A DNA stretch of 64,000 nt from Epiperipatus broadwayi (GCA_028023455.1 JAQFVV010006199.1:3376646-3440645), one strand, 5' to 3'; positions 36,480 to 49,439 are shown, counted from the stretch's first letter. The notes: generated from the sequence alone by a model not told the origin. Made by a program: numbers and translations.

Positions 36480-38137
36480 TATTACTAGAACTATAATATT
36501 ATATACAAAAAAAAAAAAAAAAAATCCAAGATATATATATATTTATTTCTATATAGTAATTATCACAGATCAAGGGCTCACCATCTCCAATCATTATTCC
36601 AACAAGCAATTATTTAACTAAAAAAAAAAAAATACAAGCCTTTTTTTAATCTTATAATACATAATAGCTATCTGACAATCTAAATTTTACTTATTTGAAC
36701 TCATGAACTTCTTGGCTTAAAAACAAAAAAAAAAAAAAAATTTCATCTATCACCATAATATCAACAAATTTTTCTAAAATATATATAGAAAGGGAGTAAC
36801 AACTGATATCACTAAATAACATTCATTTATATTTAATGATAATAAATATTCTACACTTATATCATATTAAAATGTGGATACTTCATATCAAATTCAATAT
36901 AACCTTGAAATATTTAAAAATACAACTAAATGTTCACATGCCTTAAAAATAACTAATTTGATAATATAATGAGACAACTTTCTCATTCAAAATAATGGTA
37001 ATTAAATATAAAATACTTAAATTGATACCTATAAATTTTCTGGACCTTAAAACTTAATACCATTTTATATACATAAAAAAAAAATATCCACTTCACTAAT
37101 TATTAACTTTTGTGCCCGAAATATTTTAATAAAATTGTACTAATGCAATTTATTATCAACAAACATTCACTAATTGAACTTCATGTTTAAAAGTCATTTA
37201 TAATGAAAATATAATATTACTATACTTGTTTTTAAACCTTAATTAATAATCAATGTAATAGATTATTTGTTACAAACAATAATCAATTAATCTAGTCCTT
37301 AAGTTTGGTGTTATATATTTAAGTTATATACTTATCTATTCCTCCAAAGATCTGATAGATACTGACAACCAAAAGATTGATTAGCACTTTACAACTTTGA
37401 TGTAGATAAAAGAATTCAATCATTATTCCCAAAGCATACAATGTTTCATAAACACTTAGATGATTATCACATTTCATTCTATCCAATTTACTACAACCCA
37501 TAATAATTTTCTGAAAACACTATTACATTACCCTGCTTATATTTAAGTCTTAGGGGCTATTACTTATAAAATATTTCCTTGCTCATCTTAAGGAGACTTA
37601 GAGGCAAATATTATACATATATCAAAATAATTATACCTTACTCTCTTTGGAGTTTTAAAGATAAAATCATGGCAGGACCACTGTTAACTGCTTCATGATA
37701 AATAATAATAATAATAAACATCAAAATTTGGGTTGGAGCAATGAATGAGATTAATCAATCACAAGTGACATGAATGCACTACATCCCTAAGACAATGACA
37801 AAAAAAAATTCCCCATCCAACATCAATACTTACAATAGAACCAACCAAACTCCAACAATCAAATATCCCATCCAACCTTCAAAATTATAGATTTTCTACA
37901 ACATAAACTTTCCAAATATGGACAAAATTATTATGCCGTACTTTAACACCATCATTAAAAAAATAATACAATAATATTAACCATCACCATCTAAACATAA
38001 GGCTAAAATATTTCCATTTATATAAAAAAAAAAAAAATACTTCTCTTTCTTTAAATTATATATCTCATATTAATATATATATACTATACATTTCTCAGGT
38101 ATGTGGGGTATTTCAAGTCCTAATTAGCTTATTTCGA
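36480..38137 (-). other. Internal leader of the LTR element (about 1.66 kb)
   Basis: In the minus sense this lies between the PBS and the start codon. It has no frame longer than about 60 codons, and I recognise no homology. It includes A-rich runs (36511-36527, 36720-36740) and an (ATA)n near 37702. Such a long leader could hold packaging signals, or be where gag-pol was lost. Confidence 0.55.
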
Positions 38138-38155
38138 GCCCTAGTTGTTGCGCCA
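38138..38155 (-). promoter_or_regulatory. Primer-binding site of the LTR element
   Basis: The minus strand reads TGGCGCAACAACTAGGGC, two bases inside the 5' LTR. It starts with the TGG complementary to the tRNA CCA end. The primer tRNA is not identified. Confidence 0.8.
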
Positions 38156-38157
38156 AA

Positions 38158-40033
38158 TGTAATGGAACGTATATGAGGCATTCCATTAAAATTAAAGAAT
38201 GAAGAAAAACAAAATTATTCCAGTTATATTTAAATAAATTGTTTAAATGCCCTTCCAGCTAGCTATACATAAAACAAATCTAAAATCATGTAAAGCAATG
38301 AGACCTATCTTTATAATTTATTTTTAAGGTTGATGTGACTAACTAATCAAATATATATAATAGAAACAATAGGACTTTTACTAAATTCAAATATACACAT
38401 CTAACTATGTAAATTTATGTACCTCTAAATATATAAATGAATAATAATATGTGTAAGTGACCTACAAACCAAATAATAAATGAAATATGAAATTATCTTT
38501 TATTATTTATAAATTCAATTAATTTCATAATAACTTTGGCATTAAAAGAAAATAAGAATAATATAGTATCGCTCTTTTAAATAATTACAAAGGCATTATT
38601 TATAAAAACAAATAGTACATCCTTTATTTTATGTTATAGTTTAACTTTAAATAATATTGATGTTTTAAATATAAATACAAAGAATAACTATATGTATATA
38701 CTTGTAATAAGTATATATAGATTAAATATATATAAAGACATATTTTTGCCTAACCATTATAATATAAATATAACAATTCATATATAACTTCAACCTATAA
38801 ATTACATTTTAAGATTTTTAAATTATTTAAGATAATTATCTGAACATCTGTTATACGTCTAATATTATTATAAAACAAGATGCTTAAATTGACCACTTAT
38901 AAAACGTTGTATTTTATAATAAAAAAAAAAAAAAAATAAATAAATAAATAAAAATATATCAATCTCAAAAATATATTTATATATTACTCATACATATATA
39001 AAATTATTAAATACCTTTTTAAAGTTCATTTAGCTAATTTTCCTTTCCAAAAAGTTAATTTATTCCATGAGTTCTTTTATCCGTTTACTTTTGATTATTA
39101 GAATGCATTCTATTGAAAGGCGAAGAAATTATTATATTAAAGAAAATTGTTAATCCTTAGATATATGCATATTTTATCCGTTTTAAAATTTCCTTCCTTT
39201 TTAAAAAAAAAAAATAAATAAACCAATTAAAATGTTAAATCCAGCATGTTAATTCCAATTACTTCCAAATTATGATTAAATTGATGATTATACATTTAAG
39301 ATAACTATATCTAGTTTCAACTCCAGACGCGACGAAATTTATACATTGAATTTTTTTATTTAGTTGTTCCATTGAAAATTGCCTTGGAATAAATGAAAGC
39401 GATGATGCAGCCTCCTGGCTGCGATTCTTGATTAGCCTGCCATAATTTATGTATTTACCATAAGATATATATATTATTTCAGTATTTTGAAGAATAGTAA
39501 ATTTTATAGAAATAAAGTACAACAAAATTTTATCCTTCAGTTGTTTGTTCTATATCTATTCCAATAATAATATATAATAATAATGGCTTCCTTATTGTTG
39601 TTGCTGTTGTTCCATGCACCAGCAGATGCTATTTTAAAACTCATGTTATATATGTTCTCTTTTTAAAACAATTAACATTAAAATAAAAATAAAATATCAA
39701 GTATATATATAAAAAATATTAAATTGAAAATTTGACATCTTTAAAAATATACATAAATAATTATTTATTGCATTTAATAATCATTATAAATAAAATAATT
39801 TTTTTTTAATCAACAATTTATATGTCCTTATTTATTTTAATAATTAAATGTTCATATTGATGTACTATCAATATATATATAAATAAAATAATAACTTCAA
39901 ATAATAACTATATTTAATAAACATAAAAGAAAAATTTAAATATTTCATATGTAAACATCAACTTAAAGAGATTTTTTTTTTTAATAACAAATGACAATTT
40001 AAAAAATATAATATCGACTTATCGATATTTACA
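38158..40033 (-). repeat. 5' LTR of the minus-strand element
   Basis: A direct copy of 33359-35236, nearly identical. Differences seen include a four-change cluster near 39525-39535, CA for TG near 39616, and several A/TA-run lengths. An 88-codon minus frame at 39259-39525 lies wholly within it and also falls in repeated sequence; I do not call it a gene. Confidence 0.9.
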
Positions 40034-40039
40034 ATATAT

Positions 40040-41178
40040 ATTACTAGTTTTGTTTATTATAAAGTACTCAATGCATAATGGTTAGCAAATATCTTTCCAC
40101 ATCCACAATATAGATGTTTAAGTTGGGTTATATTTAAAATTTTCTCAGATTACAAACAGGTTTATGATTTACTTTTTTATAGTTATATGGATGGTAGTTA
40201 ACACAACTAGCCAATAGTGCTAATGAACATTATATAACTATTTTTTAGATAGACTATAAAGTTTATAAAGTATGGCTTATCAGATGAGTGTCAATGGAAT
40301 GGCTCAAGTATTTGCTGTTCCCATAAAGATGTCATAGTTGTATGAATGCAGAGCTTATGATTTCTTTATTACAAATTCTCATACATTTTGCACATTTCTT
40401 AGAGTATTTATCATTATTACAATAATAAATAGATATGATTAGGTAAAAATAATATAAAAGTTGTAAAATAAAATGAAAGAATAGCTAGCTATTCTTATAA
40501 TTATTTATTCAAGTGCAAATTAAGGTTTTGCATCTGTATGAAAAGAATCTGCCGTTCTTTGTAAAAAAAAAAAAATCTAAATTAAAAATAAAATAAAATA
40601 ATTGAATATTTTTTTAGAATGTGGGTGGGTGGATGAGTGGGTACTGGCAATACATAGAGTGTTGTAAAGTGTTAAAATTTAAAACTTTATTCACAAAATT
40701 ACAAAAAAAAAGGTAATTTTTTAATTTACACACCTTGATTTTTGAGGTTTCAGTTTTAACTAGAGTTTTTCAGCAGCTCTATAATTTTCTTGATTTTTTC
40801 CTTCTTGGTTTGTAAAGCTTAAAATACTTTTTAAATTAAAAAAAAATAGTTTGATAATCCCTCTCTATTATAAAGAAATTGAAAAATATTTTATGAAGTA
40901 GTTTTTTCACTATTTAAAGACTTTTTAGAGATTTGGATAAAAAAGGGAAAAAATAATATAATGTACATTGATGAGATTTAAAATAATAAAAAAAGTTTAG
41001 TATAGTATAAATCTATTATAACAAAGATCATTTTACAATATTAAATGAAAAACAATGATGATTAGGATGATGATAGATTTTAAAATAGTAAATAATTGTA
41101 ATTTAGTAAAACTCATCTTCAAAAGAGAGCTTAAAACGCACATACAATATATTATATATAGTTTTGTTATTCTGTCTG

Positions 41179-41185
<7 letters not shown>
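40040..41185. other. AT-rich non-coding DNA, nothing recognised
   Basis: No ORF over 60 codons and no repeat pairing. A GTGGGTGGGTGGATGAGTGG minisatellite-like stretch lies near 40621. Confidence 0.45.

Positions 41186-41212
<27 letters not shown>
41170..41212. repeat. (TGTC)/(TC)n/(TA)n compound microsatellite
   Basis: CTGTCTGTC passes into a CT run and then a TA run ending at TACTAC. Confidence 0.9.
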
Positions 41213-41267
41213 CTACAGACACACTGACTATTTTGATCTAAAGCACTACTAAATCCCGAAGTCAGTA

Positions 41268-41395
41268 AACATAACATGATCACCATTTTTTATGCTTCCT
41301 TATAGCTGTTATTAAAACAGACAAAACTCTCTATACATATTACCCTGACTTGCATGGAGTGGTAATACGTATAGAGAGTTTTACCTGTTTAAATC
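41268..41395. repeat. Small fold-back copy of the 450-bp repeat family end
   Basis: The left half has ACATGATCACCATTTTTTAT...ACAAAACTCTCTATAC, the start of the family seen at 58-61 kb. After about 30 bases the right half has its complement, GTATAGAGAGTTTTACCTG. Thus two family ends are joined in opposite orientation. Confidence 0.7.
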
Positions 41396-41399
41396 TAAA

Positions 41400-44220
41400 G
41401 TCAGATGCTTTTAAAGCCCTTGACAGTTTTGTTCAATATAAACAATTAGTATGTGTGCTATATGCACAAGTTACCCACATGTTCTGAGTGAAAGAAATCA
41501 GCTTAGCATGAGAAAAATATTATGCTTTATTAGTAAAAAACAACGACTAATAACCATAGATTTTTGTCTCAGGTTACAATAACGTAAAAAAGTAGAATTC
41601 AATGTTCTTTTAATTAATTATATAATGCAACTAAAAGATAATAAAATTATAAATTTAAAACTAAATTGTTTAAAATTTAAAAGGTGTATTTGGGTTTGTA
41701 TAAATTAAGTGATCCTGAATATAATTAGCAAAAAGTATGTATATAAAGATGCCTACTATTTTTTATAGTTTACCCACGACAGTGTATTTGATTCTCGATT
41801 TTGTTTTTATATATATAATAAAGTAAGTCATTAAGTAAAATATTTAGGGTTTAATACAATGGTAAAGTAACAGAATCAAAAATTGCAGATTTCTGAATTG
41901 ATTTGCAATTGAGGAAATGAATTAAATCCTCACTTTGGTCTGATGATAACCATTATGTTAAACCTTCCATTTAGTGTTTGGCATTACAATACACTAATTT
42001 TTAAAATAAAAATTGAATTGTATTCTCAAATTTAATTATCTGTTTGCAAAGTTTTATATAAAAAAATAGACTACTGAAATGTTCAAAAGTATTTTGGAAA
42101 AATTTTTTTTATTTGAAACTTATTGAAGAGTGTTCAAGTATTAAAATAAATATTTTGTTAAATAAAAAGTTATATTACTAATGGTATCTAGAGAATGCTT
42201 TTTAAAGTTATTCCAAAATGTATTAATATTCCACATGTGTTATCTATTTTTATTTTTTTTAACTAAATGTAATGTTGGTATATTTGGAATCACCTTAACA
42301 TTTTTATGCAAGCATGCCAGACTTAAATTTCTAAATAAACTTTAATGTTATAAAAAATAATATATATACTGATGGTAAGCAGAATTCTTCCCAAAATTAT
42401 GTAACTCATTTTAGTTTAAAATGAAAAAAAGTAATAAGCTAAAATAGATTGTTTTAATTAGTGATGACCATTAATGTCAATTATTTTTATTGTATATATA
42501 TATATGATGTTTAATAACTCAAACATACAGATGTATTTTTTATTGTTAGAAAAGAAAACTATTAAAATTTTTAACTGATAAGTTGATTAATTGTTTCATT
42601 ACATTTGTGAATAATTTAAATTCTAATAGTTTTAACTCATGATTTAATATAATTTTATAATGAATAGACATTTGCTTTTTGTCATATACGTCGCTTTTAG
42701 TTTTAAAATTTGGATTAGTAAAATATTAAAGTAATTTTCTGAAATTTTTTTTATTAACAGTCAAATAATTGAACAGCAGTATATTTTAGTTTTCATTGAT
42801 TTGAAAGAACTGATATTTGATGTTTTTAAATGTGAATTTAACAATTTAAATTTTAGAAAAATAAAAATCAAAACAATGAGATAAATAATTCTTAATTTGA
42901 CACTTCATGTTGAACTTCTTTCAGAATCTCAGTTTAAATGATAATTTATTTTAATGTATATGTGCATTCATATATATTTCTTTGAATTTATATGTTTGTT
43001 TATATGTATTGTCTTTAAATATAATTTTTCTTGACTTATATATCTGTATATATATAGTACTATTAATAAATATGATATCCAGATTAGGCAATATTGAAAG
43101 AGATTTCACTTTCAAAATTTCTATAACTTAAAAATAATATAATGATATGATTTGTTTTTCAAATAATATAAATGATTTTATAACTTTTCATAGCAATATT
43201 TTTCTATTTCATCTTAGATTTTATATAAACTGATGTTGAGAAGGAAAACATAATCATGAAGCCAATAAAAAAACTATTCGGCAAGACTTTTTTTCAGAAA
43301 GTATTGAAAAATTTGGGCAAAATGTTGTTGTAATCTCATTTGAAATAAGATAATAATTAAATTATTGTATCATATTCAGTTGTTAGTCATTTGAATGTAA
43401 GAAAGCAATAAATGGATCTAAAAAATCTGGGCGAGACTAACAATAACAAATTCACACTGAACCTATTCTTTGAACAGCCAACAGTTTTGAAAGCTAACAG
43501 TTTTTAGGGAGAAATTAAGTTATATCTAAAATAATATTTTTAAAACCTAAATTTAAATTTAAAAATATCTGTTTTATTAGTAATCTGCATGTAGTATGTA
43601 AATTATTTATTTCCTTTTTTGAACAAATGAATAGGATTATATTTATTTAATATTAATTAAGTTCTTTTATAAATAGTTTTGTCCTACTCTACATAACAAA
43701 ATTGAAGTAATTAAAGAAATGTAACAGTGGCAAATATTAAAGTCACACCCTCAGTGATACTGTCTAAACATTAATGTAAATATGGCATCTGTACTTCACA
43801 AATTGTTTATGTATCATTATTTTAGAAACACATAATTACAATTTTTAAAATTTTTAAATTTAAATAAATGATTTAATTGGGTGGAAAAGAATATATATAT
43901 ATATTGTGAGTGTTCAAATTGATGATCCACATACATATATATATAAAAAAAAAAATAACATAGTAAGCAATTCAGCATAATAAATTTAACGAAATAGGAT
44001 TAATATTATTTTATACATTTCATATATAAATGCAATCACCATAGTAACAATATTACATACAGTTTAATGTTTTTTATGTTGTGTATATTTTATTTGTAAA
44101 ATATTTTAAAAAAAAAATATTGTTATTAAAAAAAAGGTTATTATATCAATTTTATATTTTGGTTTGTAAAATATTATTTTAAGAAAAAAAATTGTAATCG
44201 AATTTAAATGTGATCTTCGT
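41400..44220. other. About 2.8 kb of AT-rich non-coding DNA
   Basis: No recognisable element, RNA or coding sequence. Several short TA tracts (42495, 43045, 43891, 43938). Confidence 0.45.
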
Positions 44221-46800
44221 GTGTCTTCTTATCTATGACCGTCTTCTTATCTATGACCGTGTGTGGCCGCAAAGATAAAAAACGTCAGAAAGAGAATCTA
44301 TAAAAATGACGTGACAGAAGATAAAAGAGGTCAGATTGGTCAGTCATTCTCAGTCACTCACTCAAGCACGCACACACTTATTATCACTTTGTATGGTAAA
44401 GGACAAATCTATTTGTTGTATCTTAAGAAAATGAACCTTTTCAATATTAAAATTGTTGGTTTGTAAAACTATAAAAAACATGGAGTAGTAGCAGAATTAT
44501 CTGCCCGTTCAATCATTCGGGCGGACAAATTGAAGTGTTCCGAAGAGCGGCCGCAATGTAAAAAAAAAAAAAACCTATGAAAAAAAAAAAAAAAAAAAAA
44601 TGCTTTATAAATAAAGAAAAGAAAAATGGATTTGCATAGACATCGTCTCCCGATTAACCCAATGGATCAATTCACCTCATAACCTGGATCGTCGAAATAC
44701 ACTCACCTCTACAGAATGGAAAGAGAAAAAGGAAACTTTTTAATGAGTATTGCAAAGTTTACAATTACTATTTCGGACGGAGAAAATCCTCTTTACACTA
44801 TAAATGAAGGCAATCGATAGACTAATAAACAGTGAATGGACAGATTTATATATATGGTATGATTATTTTTTTTTATGAAAAATATGTGTGTTAATTTTTT
44901 TTTATATGTAATACTATATGATTTTTTTTTTATTATCTAAAGAAATATAATTATTAAATGAAAATGATCGGAAAGACTCAAATATAGTTATTATTTCATA
45001 TTCATTTATCCGTAATTATTTTTGATAAACGAATAGACTTTGATACCCTCTTATTGCACATTTTGGTATAGGGTATATGTAAATTTTTATTTTTTTTTAG
45101 TAAAATATCTAAGAACCTTTCCCATCATTTATTCATTCATTTTTTTTGTATGTGTCGTTAACGTTCTTGCAACACGTATATAGAGATACATATAGCAACA
45201 TGATTATTTTATTTAGTCAACCAATTTAAAATATAAAGACATTTCGGATGTATACTATCATTAATATTGTCAATCTTCTTTTTTATAATTAAATAAATTG
45301 AGTTAATTTAAATATCACGACTAGTTTACTTATCTTGTTTTATTTGGATTGCGTAAGACGGCGGAGCAACTTAGGTAACAGAATTCAAACTCAGCTTGGT
45401 AAGCGAATTGAAATAGAAGATAAGGTATATTTTGCTTATTAATATTTTATTTTGTTTCTATATAAATTTCATAGTTATATTTGCATTCGAATATTATATA
45501 TCCATATTATTATGTCTCTTAATTAATATTACAAAGTCAATCATTTCATGTTTGTCTGATTCCGTAATAAAAATCTAAATAGATTATACTTTATCGTTCG
45601 GTTTGGAGTAGTTCGTTTGAATATTTCTTAAACTCCTATAAAATGAAGAGAATAAACTTCATTGACCGATTTAATTGAATATTATTTTCATTTATAGAAA
45701 TATCAAATATAATCATGTGTTTTAATTGTTGCCAATCAAAATTTTTTATTCAGTTATTTAAAGTTTTCAAACAAGTTGTATTAATATTCACAAGTGAATA
45801 AACATCCAAGAGAAGCTCGATATATTTTTAGTTAATATAATTGGACATTGTAAAATTAGAAATGAGCTAATAGAGTATTGATATTAAACTCCAGTGAAGT
45901 ATTTTAGTTTAAAACCTAAACGAAGCATTAATTAAGCATCATTTTATTGAGAGATATTTATAAATTATTTTGTAACTTATTGATAATCTATCGACGTCTA
46001 TTAATTTGTTTAAACATTTAAATGAGTGTATAAATTTTCAAAGTGTTTATAAAACTATAATAAAACCAGTTGAGGTCCACAGAAAATTATTAATTATAGA
46101 TTGAGGTAGAAAGAATTGTATATCGTTTATTGACGCGAGTGTTTATCTTTATATTTAGCGTTTGCTAACATGGATATATGCATATTTGGGGTTCAGTTAT
46201 TATTTTGTTTTGTCGTTTAAATAATGTCTGTATGCAAACCAATGTTTTGTAAAGTGCTATTACAGGTACTTAGAAAATTATCCATTAAGTTATAAAGACA
46301 GTACCTTTAAATAATAAAGTGGAGTTAAAGTACTATAACAGTAACAGGCTAATAAAATATATATATTGGAATCTAGATTAGTTATTAATTGGATTGGTTT
46401 TGATTAGATTGCCAATCAAGTGTTAGCCTAATCCTATATTATTGTATAGGGCAATAGTAGTTGATTTCACCGCTCTATGCAATTTATATTGTAGTTGACG
46501 GATTTGTTGATGGCTGGAGCAGATAATCTCATTATTTCTTCATTTTTCATATAACTTAAGTAAATTAAACTTTAAGAGAGATTATTTGTGCTTTATGATG
46601 GTTTATTATATAATGGCGACCCGATTGAGCTAGACCAGATTAATTTATATTGGATTTTAGAATTTTATCAGATCAGATTGATCATCCTAACCATCACCTT
46701 CATCCATCGATTTAATCAGTTGCAAATTGGCACCAATATTTTGGGCCTTCTTTTTGTTAGATTTGAATGGAGCACAGCAATCGACAATACCGTCGGTTAC
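44221..46800 (+). mobile_element. LTR/leader-like relic with possible primer-binding site
   Basis: 44221-44560 is GC-richer and has a perfect tandem of TCTTCTTATCTATGACCG, CAGT-rich sequence near 44338-44365 and a small hairpin CCCG...CGGG near 44503-44519. Poly(A) runs lie at 44560-44602. At 46614 TGGCGACCCGATTGAGCT resembles a Ty3-type primer-binding site, but the bases before it (ATATAA) are not a CA terminus. 45340-45430 is also more complex. No gag or pol reading was found; a TA tract at 46801-46820 joins it to the RTE-like copy. The assignment as LTR DNA is tentative. Confidence 0.35.
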
Positions 46801-46820
46801 AATATATATATATATATATA

Positions 46821-48291
46821 TTAAATGAAGAAGTGAGACATGCAATTAAATGTATAAAGAAAGAAAAGGTTCCAGGTAATGATGGAATTATAATTGATGT
46901 ATTAAAAAAAGCAGGTGAAGAAATAGAATTTTTTTTTAGCAAAGTTATATACTAAATGTCTAAATGATAAAGATATGCCAGATGATTGGAAGAATACAGT
47001 AATAATATTAATATTTAAAAAAGGTGCTAAAAAGATATTAGAAATTACAGACCTATCAGACTTTTATCAGTTTTATATAAAAATTTTACCAAGATAATTA
47101 CAGCTCATTTACAGAGAACATTGAATTTTCACCAACCAAGAGAACAATCTGAATTTAAAGTGGTTTTAGTACAGTAGATCACATCCAGGTATTGATAGAA
47201 GTTATAGAAATGATGAATATGAGTTGTCATTATGTTTTGGATTGGTAGATTATGAAAAGGCATTTGATTCTATAAACATTTTTTCAGTGATTAAAGCATT
47301 GGATAATCAAGATATAGATCCAGGATATTGTCATATTTTAAAGAATATTTATAAAAATGCAACAGCAACAATTAGATTACATAATGATACTGGGAAAGTC
47401 AACATTGAGAAAGGGTGTAAGACAAGGTGACTTCATATCTCCAAAACTTTTTACAGCAGTGCTGTGAGAAGTATTTTGTGGATTAAAATGGGAAACTAAA
47501 GGAGTGAAAGTAAATGGAGATTATTTAAGTCATTTAGATTTCACAGATGACATAGTTGTTTTTGCAAATAATGCTTTAGAGCTACAGGAAATGTTGCAGG
47601 AGTTATCAGATGAAAGTAGGACTAAAGATAAATGTTAAAAAAACTAAAATAATGTTTAATCGATTTGCTCAAAATATGAAAATAAAGATTGATTATGATG
47701 AATTAGAAGAAGTTAACAGTTACAAATACCTTGGTCAGATTATTAATACAGATGGAACATAATGGAGGAAATTAATCATATAATTAAACTTGGTTGGAGT
47801 GCTTTTTGTAGAAATAACTAGATACTAAAAGGAAATATGCCTATGTGTTTGAAAAGAAAGGGTTTTAACAAATGTGTTTTACCAGTTCTTACTTATGAAT
47901 TTGAGACTTGGACACTTAATAGAAGAGCAATACAGAGACTTCAGACCACTCAAAGAAGTATGGAGAGATGTATGTTGGGAGTAACAAGAAGAGATCGAAA
48001 ATGCAATGTATGGGTGAGAGAACAAACAGGTGTTACTGACCTCATTGAAAAAATTAAAAGATTGAAGTGGAGTTGGGCTGGACATATTGCTAGAAGAGAT
48101 GATAATAGATGGACAATTGGAAATTTAAACTGGATTCCAAGAGATTGTAAAAGACCCAGAAAGAGACCAAATGTGAGATGCATGAAATAAGAAAGTGTGC
48201 AGGGGTGATGTGGAGAAGAAAAGCTAAAGATCGGAGAAGATGGATTAAACTTGGAGAGACCTTCATCCTGCAGTGGATTGATAATGGTTAA
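46821..48291 (+). pseudogene. RTE-like non-LTR reverse transcriptase, 5' truncated, frameshifted
   Basis: The readable order is: EEVRHAIKCIKKEKVPGNDG (46827), then DMPDDWKNTVIIL (46972), RNYRPI with LLSVLYKNF (about 47038), DYEKAFDSI (47248, first catalytic Asp), GVRQGDFISPKLF (47416), FTDDIVVFA (47540, second catalytic pair), EINHIIKLGWSAF (about 47771). The long frame 47837-48190 holds CVLPVLTYEFETWTLNRRA, QRSMERCMLGVTRRDRKCN, REQTGVTDLIEKIKRLKWSW and AGHIARRDDNRW. It closes with W-I-K-L-G-E-T-F-I-L-Q-W-I-D-N-G and TAA at 48289. This is the tail of the widespread invertebrate endonuclease-reverse transcriptase family. Catalytic residues survive, but at least four frame changes or stops inactivate it. 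The endonuclease is missing, cut at the TA tract. It is clearly younger than the copy at 26-28 kb. Confidence 0.85.
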
Positions 48292-48311
48292 CAATAAATC
48301 AATAAATTAAG

Positions 48312-48345
<34 letters not shown>

Positions 48346-48360
48346 CTTAACAATTGATTT
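48292..48360. repeat. Palindromic TA-centred 3' tail of the RTE-like copy
   Basis: AACAATAAATCAAT...TTAAGTAAT precedes a (TA)n run of about 30 bases. ATTACTTAACAATTGATTTA with TTGTT, nearly its complement, follows. The tail is thus present twice in opposite orientation. Confidence 0.75.
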
Positions 48361-48394
48361 ATTGTTGACAAGATTTAATTTAACTATTAAAATA

Positions 48395-49115
48395 TCACAT
48401 AATCACTATTGTTTTATGTTTACACAAGCTGTTAAAACAGTTGCAAAATATTTTTTACACAAAGTGACACTTAATGTAAGACTTAGTAATCAATAGCTGC
48501 TAGAAAAAATTGTGCACTTTAATCCTTATTCAGCATTTTCCCATCCAATATCCTTAGGCTAATTTCTGGATTATGATTTTTATCAGAGAGGAGACTTGGA
48601 ACTAATAGCATTGCACCTGGATCTAATGTATTCTTCCAGCACCCACCTTTTACCTTTTTTGTTATCTATAAAGTTATAAGCCCAATCTGAAAACATAATA
48701 ATGTTTTTAATCCAGGATAATCTGCCTGTTTTACAGATCTGAATCCAGTTCAGTATCTAAATACTTTAACAATGGGATGTTTTAATGGTTTAATACCAAT
48801 CCTAGCCAAAGGATAGAAATAACTGGGGTTACTGAAAAACCAAAAAAAAAAACAAACATATAGATTATACAGGCAAATTAGCTTGAAAACATTATTGTGT
48901 TTTCAGTTGACTGATAGCTTTATAGTTATTCAATCAGATAAAATAATAATGCTGGAAGGATGCATTAGATCCAAAGATCCAGATGCACTACTCCCAGACT
49001 CATGGTTTCTAACTGATGAAAACTATAAGCTAGAAACTAGCTTGAGTATAGTGAATGAGAAGACACTAGATAGAGATTTAAGTATACCATGTTCTAGCAT
49101 CTATAGACTACTAAA
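48395..49115. repeat. Two copies of the 450-bp family in opposite orientation
   Basis: A direct copy (about 48395-48825) carries ACACAAGCTGTTAAAACAG, CCAATATCC, TAATTTCTGGATT, GGATCTAATG and ATCTGAATCCAGTTCAGTAT in family order. From about 48838 an inverted copy follows: GAAAACATTATTGTGTTTTC, GCATTAGATCCAAAGATCC, AGCTAGAAACTAGCTTG, ACACTAGATAGAGATTT. The 93-codon ORF at 48883-49164 reads the antisense of the family and is incidental. Confidence 0.8.
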
Positions 49116-49346
49116 GATTATGTGGAAAAGATTTAAATTGAAAGTAATTTTAGTTTGTCAATAAAAAAATATCAATCAAGTTAAAAATTTAAAAATAAAT
49201 GGTTGATTTAATAATTCGCTCCTTCTAGCAAGATGTTTAAGACACTTCTCTATATTTGAAAAAGAGGCAGAAATTGTCATATACTGTAGCTAAAGGACAT
49301 TTCAGGTATCTATACTAACAGTGATTTTGGGAGTTAATTCTAACAC

Positions 49347-49348
<2 letters not shown>

Positions 49349-49420
<72 letters not shown>

Positions 49421-49439
49421 TATATATTCTATATATATA
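49349..49439. repeat. (TA)n microsatellite
   Basis: TA run with GATATATATTC interruption near its right end. Confidence 0.95.

Larger units (their letters stand above)
33359..40033 (-). mobile_element. Non-autonomous LTR retrotransposon with a gag-like coiled-coil ORF (TR-GAG/LARD-like), recent
   Basis: Two direct repeats of 1878 and 1876 bp (33359-35236, 38158-40033), each starting TGTAA and ending TTACA, bound an internal region of 2921 bp. I saw about half a dozen substitutions between them; other differences are length changes in A or TA runs. Orientation is minus: reading down from 38157, TT is followed by TGGCGCAACAACTAGGGC, a primer-binding site. Just before the other LTR the minus strand reads GGTGGATTAGAGGGTA, a purine-rich tract. 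Flanks ATAT (33355-33358 and 40034-40037) fit a 4-bp duplication but lie in a TA tract, so they are weak evidence. No protease, RT, RNase H or integrase is present. Its proteins must come from a relative elsewhere. Confidence 0.9.

Noticed and set aside
36154-36621. 155-codon plus-strand ORF overlapping the coiled-coil gene
   Set aside because: It is the antisense shadow of the repeated gag-like sequence; its Ser/Phe/Leu repeats mirror the Glu/Lys units.
39259-39525. 88-codon minus-strand ORF inside the 5' LTR
   Set aside because: No family pattern and AT-biased residues. The LTR copies differ by short indels within this stretch, so the frame is not kept in both.
47950-48294. 114-codon minus-strand ORF (and 47879-48085)
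   Set aside because: Antisense of the RTE-like C-terminal frame, which has clear family motifs.
48883-49164. 93-codon plus ORF
   Set aside because: Antisense reading through an inverted copy of the 450-bp repeat family; frame not shared by other copies.
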